7,925 bases of DNA from Bacteroidota bacterium. GTDB taxonomy: Bacteria > Bacteroidota > Bacteroidia > Bacteroidales > VadinHA17. A program made the translations under genes and the position numbers. Position 1 is the stretch's first letter; each line of letters begins with the position of its first letter. A model generated the notes under the pieces. It was not told where the DNA came from. It saw only the letters and a list, made by a program, of their open reading frames with translations, and ran no database searches. The DNA lies in assembly GCA_030628785.1 (NCBI GenBank), contig DAOVQI010000140.1, forward strand, positions 1 through 7,925, given 5' to 3'. Positions 1-5,860 of this stretch are shown piece by piece.

Positions 1-110
1 TGAAATTTTGGATGAGTGAGTGCTTCTCTGTATTTAACTGCAAAAATTAGTTGAATATAATAGAACTGTGTGTATGTTCCTGATTTCATAACAATTGTCT
101 TAGAATTTTT

Positions 111-138
111 TAATAATAATCCAACTCCGATAGAGTTG
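111..138. repeat. Diverged hairpin element of the CTACAATAAT family
   Basis: A 10-nt AT-rich flank (TAATAATAAT, 7 of 10 positions matching CTACAATAAT) and one C lead into the inverted repeat CAACTC / GAGTTG (122-127 and 133-138) around CGATA. Aligned to the element at 164-194, the first stem pair changes from G-C to C-G and the fifth from A-T to T-A. Pairing is kept at both, while the inner C-G pair becomes a C-A mismatch. The GAT at the loop centre is shared. It sits 55 nt from the next copy, forming a loose tandem pair. Function is unknown. Confidence 0.6.
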
Positions 139-163
139 CCGGGATCTCTATTAATTGGGTTTC

Positions 164-194
164 TTCTACAATAATCGAACACCGATGGTGTTCT
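164..194. repeat. Hairpin repeat, copy A of an identical 31-nt direct repeat
   Basis: The element has the flank TTCTACAATAAT, one C, then a perfect 7-bp inverted repeat GAACACC / GGTGTTC (177-183 and 187-193) around a GAT loop, then T. All 31 nt are identical, in the same orientation, to 4983-5013. The two copies bracket the oxidoreductase and glycoside hydrolase genes. Similar short palindromes are scattered through intergenic DNA of many Bacteroidota, but I know of no assigned function. Confidence 0.85.
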
Positions 195-304
195 TTTTCA
201 AGTAATTAAAATTATGCTATTTATCAATTAATTATTCTAATCTTTCAATAATAATGCATTTGCTTTTTTAACTACGTATTTCTCGGATGAACCATTTTTC
301 CCTT

Positions 305-1522
305 TTATTTTGTTTTTGAAGGATTAACTTTCTGAATAATTTTCCCGCTTTTCTTTTCCTTCAGGATCAGCTTCGTCCGTCCATCGGGCATTAATTCTTT
401 TTTAATTAATATATATTTTTCATCAGGATCGGTTGCTGAAATACTGGTTTCAACAACTTTGATTTCTCCACGCCACTCTTTCAGATCAACAGACTCCCAA
501 TGTTTTGATTTAGCAGAACGGTAGCAGGCGTCAATAATGGCATTTACAACATATCCATCATAAAAGGATTCCATTGGTGCTTTGTTATTATCCAACGCAT
601 TGAACATGTCGGCAAACATAGTTGTATAGCCAAGCTCATGTACTTCATCACCTACCGGGAAGAGCCATCCTGTATCACTTTCGGTTTTCTCAGCTACATA
701 CCCGCCTTTGGCAATGGCAGTAAACATCTCAAAGCCGGTTCTTAAAAAATGATTAAGCCATATAGTACCTTCCGTACCAGCGACTTCATCTCGGATATCC
801 ATGCCTCCGCGAAAAGTCCAGCTTGCTTCAAACTGTCCTATAGCACCGTTCTCAAAACGTATCAATCCTATCCCATGATCCTCGGCTTCTATGGGATGAA
901 CTTGTGTGTCTGCCCAGCACATTACCTCTAAAGGTTTGACGTCTTTCCCAATAAAATTTCTGATTATCTCGATACAGTGGCAACCCATATCAATAATAGC
1001 ACCGCCTCCTGCCTGCTCTATATCCCAGAACCAATCACTATGCGGTCCGCCGTGTGTTTCGCGGGAACGAACCCAGAGAATTTTTCCCAGTGTGCCATTT
1101 TTAACGGATTCCAGGGCCTTTAAGGTTTTTGGCGGGTAGACCAGATCTTCGAGATAACCGCTAAAAATTCCGGCTTTCTCCACTGCATCAAGCATTTCTT
1201 TTGCTTCTGCTGCATTACGCCCCAATGGTTTGGTACACAGTACAGTCTTACCAGCTTTAGCCACCATTAATACCGCCTGTTTATGCAAATTATTCGGGAG
1301 GCCTATGACAACTACATCTGTATCCGGATCATTAATAGCTTCTGCCATATCTGATGTCCATCCTGGAATTCCCCATTCTTTAGCAAACTGTTTTGCTTTC
1401 TCTTCATTCCGGGAATAAATCAAATGAACCCGATCACGCCCTCGTTGATCATGAAGAGTTTTAGTGTAAAACATACCGATAAGGCCGGTACCCAACATGG
1501 TAATTTTGTGTTCGTTTGACAT
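305..1522 (-). CDS. Gfo/Idh/MocA-family NAD(P)-dependent oxidoreductase
   Basis: A 405-residue, probably cytoplasmic dehydrogenase of the glucose-fructose oxidoreductase/inositol dehydrogenase family; no signal peptide is visible. The N-terminal Rossmann fold carries the dinucleotide motif GTGLIG at residues 11-16. Residues 96-100 (CTKPL) match the family's EKP motif, with Thr97 where Glu is usual and Lys98-Pro99 kept. The C-terminal alpha/beta domain includes GGGAIIDMGCHCIE (172-185), whose Asp178 and His182 fit the family's D-x-G-x-H active-site pattern. The family oxidises or reduces sugars, inositols and derivatives with NAD(P); the substrate here cannot be predicted. Residues from about 355 to 405 form a Lys-rich tail beyond the usual fold. 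The ATG at 1522 directly precedes the Rossmann strand, so this start fits; no strong Shine-Dalgarno is seen. The gene lies 258 nt after the hydrolase gene on the same strand, suggesting a shared sugar pathway. GH109 glycosidases belong to the same superfamily, but the usual Tat-type leader is absent. Confidence 0.9.
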   Translation of the reverse strand: MSNEHKITMLGTGLIGMFYTKTLHDQRGRDRVHLIYSRNEEKAKQFAKEWGIPGWTSDMAEAINDPDTDVVVIGLPNNLHKQAVLMVAKAGKTVLCTKPLGRNAAEAKEMLDAVEKAGIFSGYLEDLVYPPKTLKALESVKNGTLGKILWVRSRETHGGPHSDWFWDIEQAGGGAIIDMGCHCIEIIRNFIGKDVKPLEVMCWADTQVHPIEAEDHGIGLIRFENGAIGQFEASWTFRGGMDIRDEVAGTEGTIWLNHFLRTGFEMFTAIAKGGYVAEKTESDTGWLFPVGDEVHELGYTTMFADMFNALDNNKAPMESFYDGYVVNAIIDACYRSAKSKHWESVDLKEWRGEIKVVETSISATDPDEKYILIKKELMPDGRTKLILKEKKSGKIIQKVNPSKTK

Positions 1523-1593
1523 TTGTAAGCTCTTTTTTTTTATTTGTAATTACTCCTGATTTATCTTTATTTTATATGTATCGGAATTTACTC

Positions 1594-1609
1594 TCCGCCA
1601 GCTGGCGGA
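1594..1609. repeat. Perfect 16-nt palindrome
   Basis: TCCGCCAGCTGGCGGA equals its own reverse complement over all 16 positions. It is a GC-rich island in AT-rich DNA, about 70 nt upstream of the oxidoreductase start. Zero-loop palindromes of this type resemble dispersed intergenic repeats known from Bacteroidota. A regulator-binding site is possible in principle, but there is no second copy in the window to support it. Confidence 0.7.
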
Positions 1610-1715
1610 TCATGAGATCGCCCCGATAACCATCAGGGCTAAGTTCAATGTTTATGGCTTGATAATGGCTAATTTCATTATACTTTGCATTTTTAAGTCT
1701 GCAATCTTCATATAG

Positions 1716-1746
1716 ACTGCCGACTGAAGACTGCCGACTGTAGACT
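1716..1746. repeat. ACTGNNG heptad tandem repeat, site 1
   Basis: Four consecutive heptads, ACTGCCG, ACTGAAG, ACTGCCG and ACTGTAG, are followed by a partial ACT. Five positions of the heptad are constant and only positions 5 and 6 vary. Because the CC heptads alternate, the tract also reads as an imperfect 14-nt repeat. The same heptad occurs at 5697-5713 and 5861-5881. It lies between genes and carries no reading frame of interest. Confidence 0.8.
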
Positions 1747-1780
1747 AATTATTCATGAAACCTGAAAATTAAAGTTTTTT

Positions 1781-4700
1781 TTAATTTACGGTATATTCCA
1801 GCAGGACAAAATCCTCAGACAATCCATATTCAATCACATCATAGTTATTACCAGGGGGTTGGTGAAGCGGGGCTGATTCAAACTGGGAAGGCCAGGCGGT
1901 ACCTCTTTGCGGCTCATTATGAAAAGGACCGAGCAGATTTTTTAATGTACCGTAAACTGTTACGGTTATTTCATTCTCTCCCTTTTTGATCTGACTGGTA
2001 ATATCGAGTTCATAAGGAGGCCAGGCAATGATACCGGCAGGTTGCCCATTTACCGAAACTTCTGCTACGCTTCCCCGCCAACCCGCCTGTCCCGATCCAC
2101 TCGGGGGAAGATGAACGATCATATGATTGTCAATACTTGCCAGATTGTAATTTTTGGTATAAGAAACACCATAAGCATAGAGAGGCAAACCTTGTTTTTT
2201 CCAGGGGCCAGTTTGCAAAGGTTTTGGCGAAACAAGTTTCCATCCCTTTTCCAGCGATTCAAGTCCGAAATCCCCAAGAATGTAGATAGGTTCCAGTTCT
2301 GAGTAAATTGTCATTTTTGTAGCAATGAGGCTAAGCCTGTTTTCTCCAGTGTGGATGAATTTACCAATATTATATACTCCAAATGCTTTATCAAGCCAGA
2401 ATTTCCCTTGATTGGGTTCAATTATCTCTCCGTTTATCAGCAGACTCCAACACTCTGGTCGCTCAATAACAGCTTTCAGCCCTGCTCTATCTGTGTTTTT
2501 ATCAATATGAAGAAAAAATGTTGCTTCAAAACCTGCATTTTCAGGAAATGTATCTTTATCAAGAATATCTGTTTTGTATTGAACTGCACGACTCCACGGA
2601 TTTCCGTTTAATCCGTAATGCCGGAAAATTTTATCGGCTGCCTTGAAAAAATAAATATCTTTTTCTTCAGAACCATTGTCTATTTTTACATCACAATAAT
2701 CTAAAATAAGCATATTGGGAGAGGTTCTGTTTATCTTCAAATTATCTGTTGGATCAATAAATTTAGCTTTAGGGACTATGTTTTTTTTCTGCGTATCTTC
2801 TTTTCCGGAGTTTGAAACAAAAAGCAATAGCTCTCCAACAGGAGGGAGGTAAAAATGAATTTCAATCTGACCGTTTTTTGTTTCTGCAGGATATGGAATA
2901 ACCTCACCATTCAGGGGTTTCAGTTCAACTACTGATTTCCCCTTTGTCCGTAAAGTCCCGGTTGACCATTCTTCCATACTTGTATTGGTTAACAACAGGA
3001 TTTCTCCGTCGTTTAATTTTCTTCGATGGTGGAAAAGTTTCCCTTTTATCTTTTCCGGTTCCGGAACCCTGAAATTTTCTGATATCAGTTTATCCAGTGC
3101 AACTTTTTCCTTCAGGGATTTCGCATTTATCCATTGTTTTGGAAATTGCCCTGCAAGGGTATTTATTTTATCGGTTTTATTTCCATCGATATATAGCGGT
3201 ATTTGATTGAACGAAAGGACAGTCCCACCTTGTTGAATATATTGTTCCAATAACCCGGCGGTAAATTTGTCAAAGTTTTCGAATGTTGGTGGAAGTACGA
3301 CTAAATTATAGTTTCTTTCACCAACGATAAATTTCCCATCTTCAACTTTCCCAAAATGCTGAATTATGTTTTCCGAACCCAGATCATATTCGATCTGATA
3401 TTTTTCCAATTCAAAAACAAAATCCTGGAAGTCCTGACCCAGGTCATTGAATTTTTTATTGGATTGTTGTTGGGAATAATACATCCATGCCGTTGTGGTT
3501 GGCTCCAGTACCAGGATATTGTAAAGTTGTTCCCCTGAAGAAAGAGCCAATGACATCCTGGCACAGTAATCGCCGAGGGTTCTGTAATGTTTCCACCAGG
3601 GTTCATGGTATGAGAAAGACTGGGGATGGTCGCGCTTTCTTGCGCCCTTAATGGTTACATACGAGAGATGCTGGTTTAAAAAATTTACGCCAAGTACATA
3701 TTGCCAGTCGGCGATTCGTTTCATGTCTTCAAACCGAAGATCCCATCCTCCCGCACCATAGGTTTCGCTGAGTGTCCTGGTTCTGCCCATTTGATTGGCA
3801 GCACTGATGAGTTCTTTTACAGCCCTTACATTTCCAAATTGGGCATTAACTTTTTCCTTGTATTGATTCATCAGGATGTCGATAGCCGGAACCTGGTGCC
3901 AGGCATACATTGCCATGTTATCTCCACCATGGTTCGGCTTTGGCCAGCCGTGCTCCCAGTAATGGCCTGTCCATTTAAGGTTATTTCTTTTGCAGTACTC
4001 ATACCAGGGTTTGCTCCATCGCTCTATGAACAGTTCGAGAAGCAGTGCATAATAGTTATGGCGCACACGTTTCCAGTCACCGTCTTCATACCATAACGAC
4101 GGAAGACATGTTTTCAGGTCATATCCCCATCTTTCCAGGAATTTAGAAAAGAGGTCAGGAGTCCATCTGATGCCTCCCGGGGAACTTATATTTGGTTCGT
4201 CTGTAAAAATCCCGGGGACAGTTTTGCCGAACTCATTCAGTGAACTCTTTTCATATCCTGCCATTGTAATATCAATAAATTTTTCTGTAACTCCTTCATA
4301 CAGCAGGTCTACATATGAGTATCCTCCGAACCATGGAGATTTCCTGTAAAAGGTCAGTTCAAACAGGTAAAAATCACCGGGTTTAACGGATTCTTCCTGG
4401 AAATTATTTGTTATATCAATATATTTCTCTCCTTCTTTCTTCAGGATCAGGTAATAATCTTTTTCCAACTCAGAAGGAAACTTTTCCATTCTGGTTAATT
4501 TCAAACCCTGACCCTGATTCCGGGATTCCGGCATTTCAGCCGGTACATGACCGCCCGCAAATCCACTCGGGTATGAATTCTCGTCATAGATCCATACATA
4601 CATGTCCAGTCCTTTGGCAAAATTAACAGTGTGCCGGAATAATTCATGCCATTGGTCAGACAAGTACGGAGTGATGAGTCCCGGGCGGGGGTGGACAAAA

Positions 4701-4933
4701 ACACCGCCGATACCTTTATCTTTAAAATCCGTTAACTGTTCCTCGATCTGATTTTCTGTCATATCATCATTCCAAACCCAGAGAGGAGCACTCCGGTACC
4801 TGGATGGTGGCGTTCGAAATTGGGACTTTAATTCTTTGAAAGTAACAATATGATCTTTTGTTGGGGAAGGAATCTTTTTACAAGATATGGTAAATGAAAT
4901 AGCCAGCAACAACAGGATTATTTTTTTTAACAT
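1781..4933 (-). CDS. Lipoprotein glycoside hydrolase, distant GH106 (alpha-L-rhamnosidase) relative
   Basis: A 1050-residue exported enzyme. Residues 1-17 form a signal peptide ending in the lipobox TISC, with Cys18 the lipidation site, so it is membrane-anchored. The acidic residues typical of surface-export signals are missing after Cys18 (KKIPS follows), so a periplasm-facing protein is possible. The catalytic region (about 36-450) has GIGGVFVHPRPGL (74-86), YDENSYPSGFAGG (116-128), FTDEP (243-247), GHYWEHGWP (323-331), LSETYGAGGWD (388-398) and RKRDHPQSF (432-440). Glu246, Glu327 and Glu390 are candidate catalytic acids, not assigned. A Rossmann-like or glutamine-amidotransferase-like domain follows (about 465-580, with YNLVVLPP and QQGGTVLSF), then beta-sandwich regions. 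The C-terminal part (about 905-1050) resembles GH2-type sugar-binding jelly rolls. The architecture recalls GH106, but the catalytic motifs look like an uncharacterised sister group, so rhamnosidase activity is only a guess. The ATG at 4933 begins a textbook lipoprotein leader. Its reading frame is intact. Confidence 0.8.
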   Translation of the reverse strand: MLKKIILLLLAISFTISCKKIPSPTKDHIVTFKELKSQFRTPPSRYRSAPLWVWNDDMTENQIEEQLTDFKDKGIGGVFVHPRPGLITPYLSDQWHELFRHTVNFAKGLDMYVWIYDENSYPSGFAGGHVPAEMPESRNQGQGLKLTRMEKFPSELEKDYYLILKKEGEKYIDITNNFQEESVKPGDFYLFELTFYRKSPWFGGYSYVDLLYEGVTEKFIDITMAGYEKSSLNEFGKTVPGIFTDEPNISSPGGIRWTPDLFSKFLERWGYDLKTCLPSLWYEDGDWKRVRHNYYALLLELFIERWSKPWYEYCKRNNLKWTGHYWEHGWPKPNHGGDNMAMYAWHQVPAIDILMNQYKEKVNAQFGNVRAVKELISAANQMGRTRTLSETYGAGGWDLRFEDMKRIADWQYVLGVNFLNQHLSYVTIKGARKRDHPQSFSYHEPWWKHYRTLGDYCARMSLALSSGEQLYNILVLEPTTTAWMYYSQQQSNKKFNDLGQDFQDFVFELEKYQIEYDLGSENIIQHFGKVEDGKFIVGERNYNLVVLPPTFENFDKFTAGLLEQYIQQGGTVLSFNQIPLYIDGNKTDKINTLAGQFPKQWINAKSLKEKVALDKLISENFRVPEPEKIKGKLFHHRRKLNDGEILLLTNTSMEEWSTGTLRTKGKSVVELKPLNGEVIPYPAETKNGQIEIHFYLPPVGELLLFVSNSGKEDTQKKNIVPKAKFIDPTDNLKINRTSPNMLILDYCDVKIDNGSEEKDIYFFKAADKIFRHYGLNGNPWSRAVQYKTDILDKDTFPENAGFEATFFLHIDKNTDRAGLKAVIERPECWSLLINGEIIEPNQGKFWLDKAFGVYNIGKFIHTGENRLSLIATKMTIYSELEPIYILGDFGLESLEKGWKLVSPKPLQTGPWKKQGLPLYAYGVSYTKNYNLASIDNHMIVHLPPSGSGQAGWRGSVAEVSVNGQPAGIIAWPPYELDITSQIKKGENEITVTVYGTLKNLLGPFHNEPQRGTAWPSQFESAPLHQPPGNNYDVIEYGLSEDFVLLEYTVN

Positions 4934-4982
4934 TTTGATATTTATATTTAGTTAATGAGTTTAATTGTTAATTCAGGTTTTT

Positions 4983-5013
4983 TTCTACAATAATCGAACA
5001 CCGATGGTGTTCT
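4983..5013. repeat. Hairpin repeat, copy B of an identical 31-nt direct repeat
   Basis: All 31 nt match 164-194 in the same orientation, with a 7-bp stem (GAACACC / GGTGTTC at 4996-5002 and 5006-5012) and a GAT loop. It lies 50 nt upstream of the hydrolase ATG, so in a minus-strand transcript it would form a stem in the 5' untranslated leader. It is too far from the start codon to cover the ribosome-binding region directly. Confidence 0.85.
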
Positions 5014-5041
5014 CTTCATGATCTCATTAGTATGTATTTTA

Positions 5042-5069
5042 TAAATGTAATTTTATTTTTTTGAACAAA
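5042..5069 (-). promoter_or_regulatory. Weak candidate promoter for the hydrolase gene
   Basis: Read on the minus strand, TTTG (5066-5069) is followed after 16 nt by TACATTTA (5042-5049). The Bacteroidota primary-sigma consensus is TTTG, about 19 nt, then TAnnTTTG. This candidate has one mismatch in the -7 element and a short spacer. It would put the transcription start somewhat upstream of the 4983-5013 hairpin. In DNA this AT-rich the match could be chance. Confidence 0.2.
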
Positions 5070-5106
5070 GAAATTAAATTGAAAGTAAGAAAACGACTCT
5101 TCCAAA

Positions 5107-5179
5107 GCTCCGTAGGAGTCCCTATGTCCCGTAGGGATCCCTATGGCAGGAGAATCTATTTGGGAGAATGCCTTCGGCA
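5107..5179. repeat. Cluster of mini-palindromes with 3-nt loops
   Basis: Three odd-length inverted repeats follow each other: CTCC-GTA-GGAG (5108-5118, extended by a G-T pair), TCCC-GTA-GGGA (5127-5137) and TGCC-TTC-GGCA (5169-5179). The second overlaps an exact 12-nt palindrome, TAGGGATCCCTA (5132-5143), and can alternatively pair TCCCTA (5119-5124) with TAGGGA (5132-5137). The element at 5210-5238 completes the cluster. Stem sequences differ but the layout of a short GC-rich stem with a 3-nt loop is constant. The cluster resembles dispersed Bacteroidota intergenic palindromes of unknown role. Confidence 0.7.
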
Positions 5180-5209
5180 GGCGTTTTCGGTACTAAATTG
5201 TATATTCTG

Positions 5210-5238
5210 CTACAATAATGGAACCTCTCCGAGGTTCT
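5210..5238. repeat. Hairpin repeat, third copy of the CTACAATAAT family with a different stem
   Basis: The flank CTACAATAAT and one spacer base are followed by a perfect 7-bp stem, GAACCTC / GAGGTTC (5221-5227 and 5231-5237), around TCC. Relative to the copies at 164-194 and 4983-5013, the outer GAAC/GTTC pairs are unchanged. Pairs 5 and 6 change from A-T and C-G to C-G and T-A, and the loop changes from GAT to TCC. Stem length, loop length and flank spacing are identical. Confidence 0.8.
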
Positions 5239-5306
5239 TCCTCTAAATCTCCTATTATCTCCATTACATAGTTACACCATCACTCAGTCTCAAAGTCTCA
5301 CAGCCT

Positions 5307-5336
5307 CCCCTTCTCCCTGCTTGCCCTGCCTGCCCC
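5307..5336 (-). other. Potential G-quadruplex on the transcript-sense strand
   Basis: The plus strand carries four C-runs: CCCC (5307-5310), CCC (5315-5317), CCC (5324-5326) and CCCC (5333-5336), with spacers of 4, 6 and 6 nt. On the minus strand, the sense strand of all genes here, this fits the canonical pattern of four G-runs of at least three with loops of 1-7 nt. It lies in untranslated DNA between susD and the hydrolase gene. Whether it folds, or is only low-complexity filler, is not known. Confidence 0.5.
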
Positions 5337-5357
5337 GCAAGGAAGAATGACTGTGTC

Positions 5358-5405
5358 GGGGTGAAATTCACGGAGTGATGCGAAGCTATTTCACAGGGTC
5401 ACCCC
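5358..5405. repeat. Foldback with two mutually exclusive stems
   Basis: GGGGTGA (5358-5364) is complementary to TCACCCC (5399-5405). The overlapping GTGAAAT (5361-5367) is complementary to ATTTCAC (5388-5394). Both are perfect 7-bp stems but share bases 5361-5364, so only one can form fully at a time. Such competition can act as a switch, or can arise when a repeat is partly duplicated; nothing here distinguishes the two. Confidence 0.55.
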
Positions 5406-5426
5406 AACAATCCTCAATCCAGAACC

Positions 5427-5445
5427 TATCCGCGCTAAGCGGATA
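5427..5445. repeat. Hairpin with 7-bp stem
   Basis: TATCCGC (5427-5433) and GCGGATA (5439-5445) form a perfect 7-bp inverted repeat around GCTAA. No T-run follows on either strand, so it is not a canonical intrinsic terminator. Confidence 0.6.
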
Positions 5446-5493
5446 CTATCCCTACCGGTGTTTCTACCCTAAACACAACCCCCTTTCCTAATT

Positions 5494-5514
5494 CTCCTCC
5501 TTGGAAAGGAGGAG
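5494..5514. repeat. Hairpin with 9-bp stem in a purine/pyrimidine-skewed repeat
   Basis: CTCCTCCTT (5494-5502) and AAGGAGGAG (5506-5514) pair perfectly around GGA. The arms are purely pyrimidine and purine. A G-rich stretch to about 5541 (GGGAGGGGGAGGTGG) follows. The block looks like a dispersed intergenic repeat I recognise from Bacteroidota genomes. The purine arm resembles a Shine-Dalgarno sequence, but no gene follows it. Confidence 0.65.
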
Positions 5515-5581
5515 TACCCGACCGAAGGGAGGGGGAGGTGGTTGATTTTCTTTATCTACTACCACTATCCACCAATAAACA

Positions 5582-5607
5582 CTGCCAGGTCAAGAAGACA
5601 CTGGCAG
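5582..5607. repeat. Hairpin with 7-bp stem and 12-nt loop
   Basis: CTGCCAG (5582-5588) and CTGGCAG (5601-5607) pair perfectly around a 12-nt loop. The loop side repeats CAGGTCAAG-like sequence seen in other Bacteroidota intergenic repeats. No gene or T-run is attached to it. Confidence 0.6.
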
Positions 5608-5641
5608 GTTATTCCCAGCTCCTAGTGCCAAATCAATTTCC

Positions 5642-5660
5642 AGCCGAATACAATTCGGCT
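5642..5660. repeat. Hairpin with 8-bp stem and 3-nt loop
   Basis: AGCCGAAT (5642-5649) and ATTCGGCT (5653-5660) pair perfectly around ACA. It has the same design as the other mini-palindromes in this region, a short stem and a 3-nt loop, and is followed by CTACATTT, which begins like the CTACAATAAT flank. Here that motif lies after the stem rather than before it. Confidence 0.65.
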
Positions 5661-5696
5661 CTACATTTCGCACCAAGCTCGCCACCACATTTGCGT

Positions 5697-5713
5697 ACTG
5701 CTGACTGCAGACT
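5697..5713. repeat. ACTGNNG heptad repeat, site 2
   Basis: Two full heptads, ACTGCTG and ACTGCAG, and a partial ACT follow the same ACTGNNG pattern as 1716-1746. It is shorter than site 1 and again lies in non-coding DNA. Confidence 0.6.
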
Positions 5714-5860
5714 TATTCCTGCTAATGTCACTGCTGCTGCCACTTTTCCAGCACATAGCATCCAGTATCCAAAATCTAATAACTTTTCACTATTCACAAT
5801 TCACTATAATTACTTCGAAATTCAATATTCAATTTGCCCACTACATATTATTTATTGCTG

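Larger units (their letters stand above)
1..304. other. AT-rich intergenic region downstream of the oxidoreductase gene
   Basis: No credible gene is visible. The stretch is strongly AT-rich and holds two hairpin elements of the CTACAATAAT family (111-138 and 164-194), described separately. No GC-rich stem followed by a T-run, in the minus-strand sense, was found just after the oxidoreductase stop at 305, so no intrinsic terminator can be named. A run near 246-256 (CAATAATAATG) resembles the left flank of the hairpin family but has no matching stem behind it. It may be a decayed copy or chance AT-rich sequence. Confidence 0.6.
1523..1780. other. Intergenic spacer between hydrolase and oxidoreductase genes
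   Basis: This 258-nt spacer holds no credible gene. It contains the palindrome at 1594-1609, an imperfect inverted repeat at about 1621-1638 (CCCCGAT / ATCAGGG with one bulged A) and the ACTGNNG heptad tract at 1716-1746. The DNA between the palindrome and the oxidoreductase ATG is AT-rich. No match to the Bacteroidota promoter consensus TAnnTTTG was found there on the minus strand, so the oxidoreductase may be transcribed by read-through from the hydrolase gene. Confidence 0.5.

Noticed and set aside
3701..4096. Plus-strand 131-codon open frame
   Set aside because: It lies wholly antisense within the hydrolase gene, whose frame has clear conserved motifs over the same bases.
164..5013. Insertion sequence or transposon ends
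   Set aside because: The bracketing copies are direct rather than inverted, no transposase lies between them, and related copies occur elsewhere in the window.
5107..5238. CRISPR array
   Set aside because: The repeated units are palindromes of differing sequence and spacing; there is no constant direct repeat with regular unique spacers and no cas gene.
5061..5246. Plus-strand 61-codon open frame in the gap upstream of the hydrolase gene
   Set aside because: It runs straight through the mini-palindrome cluster and the CTACAATAAT hairpin; the protein is a translation of repeats, with no recognisable domain or start signal.
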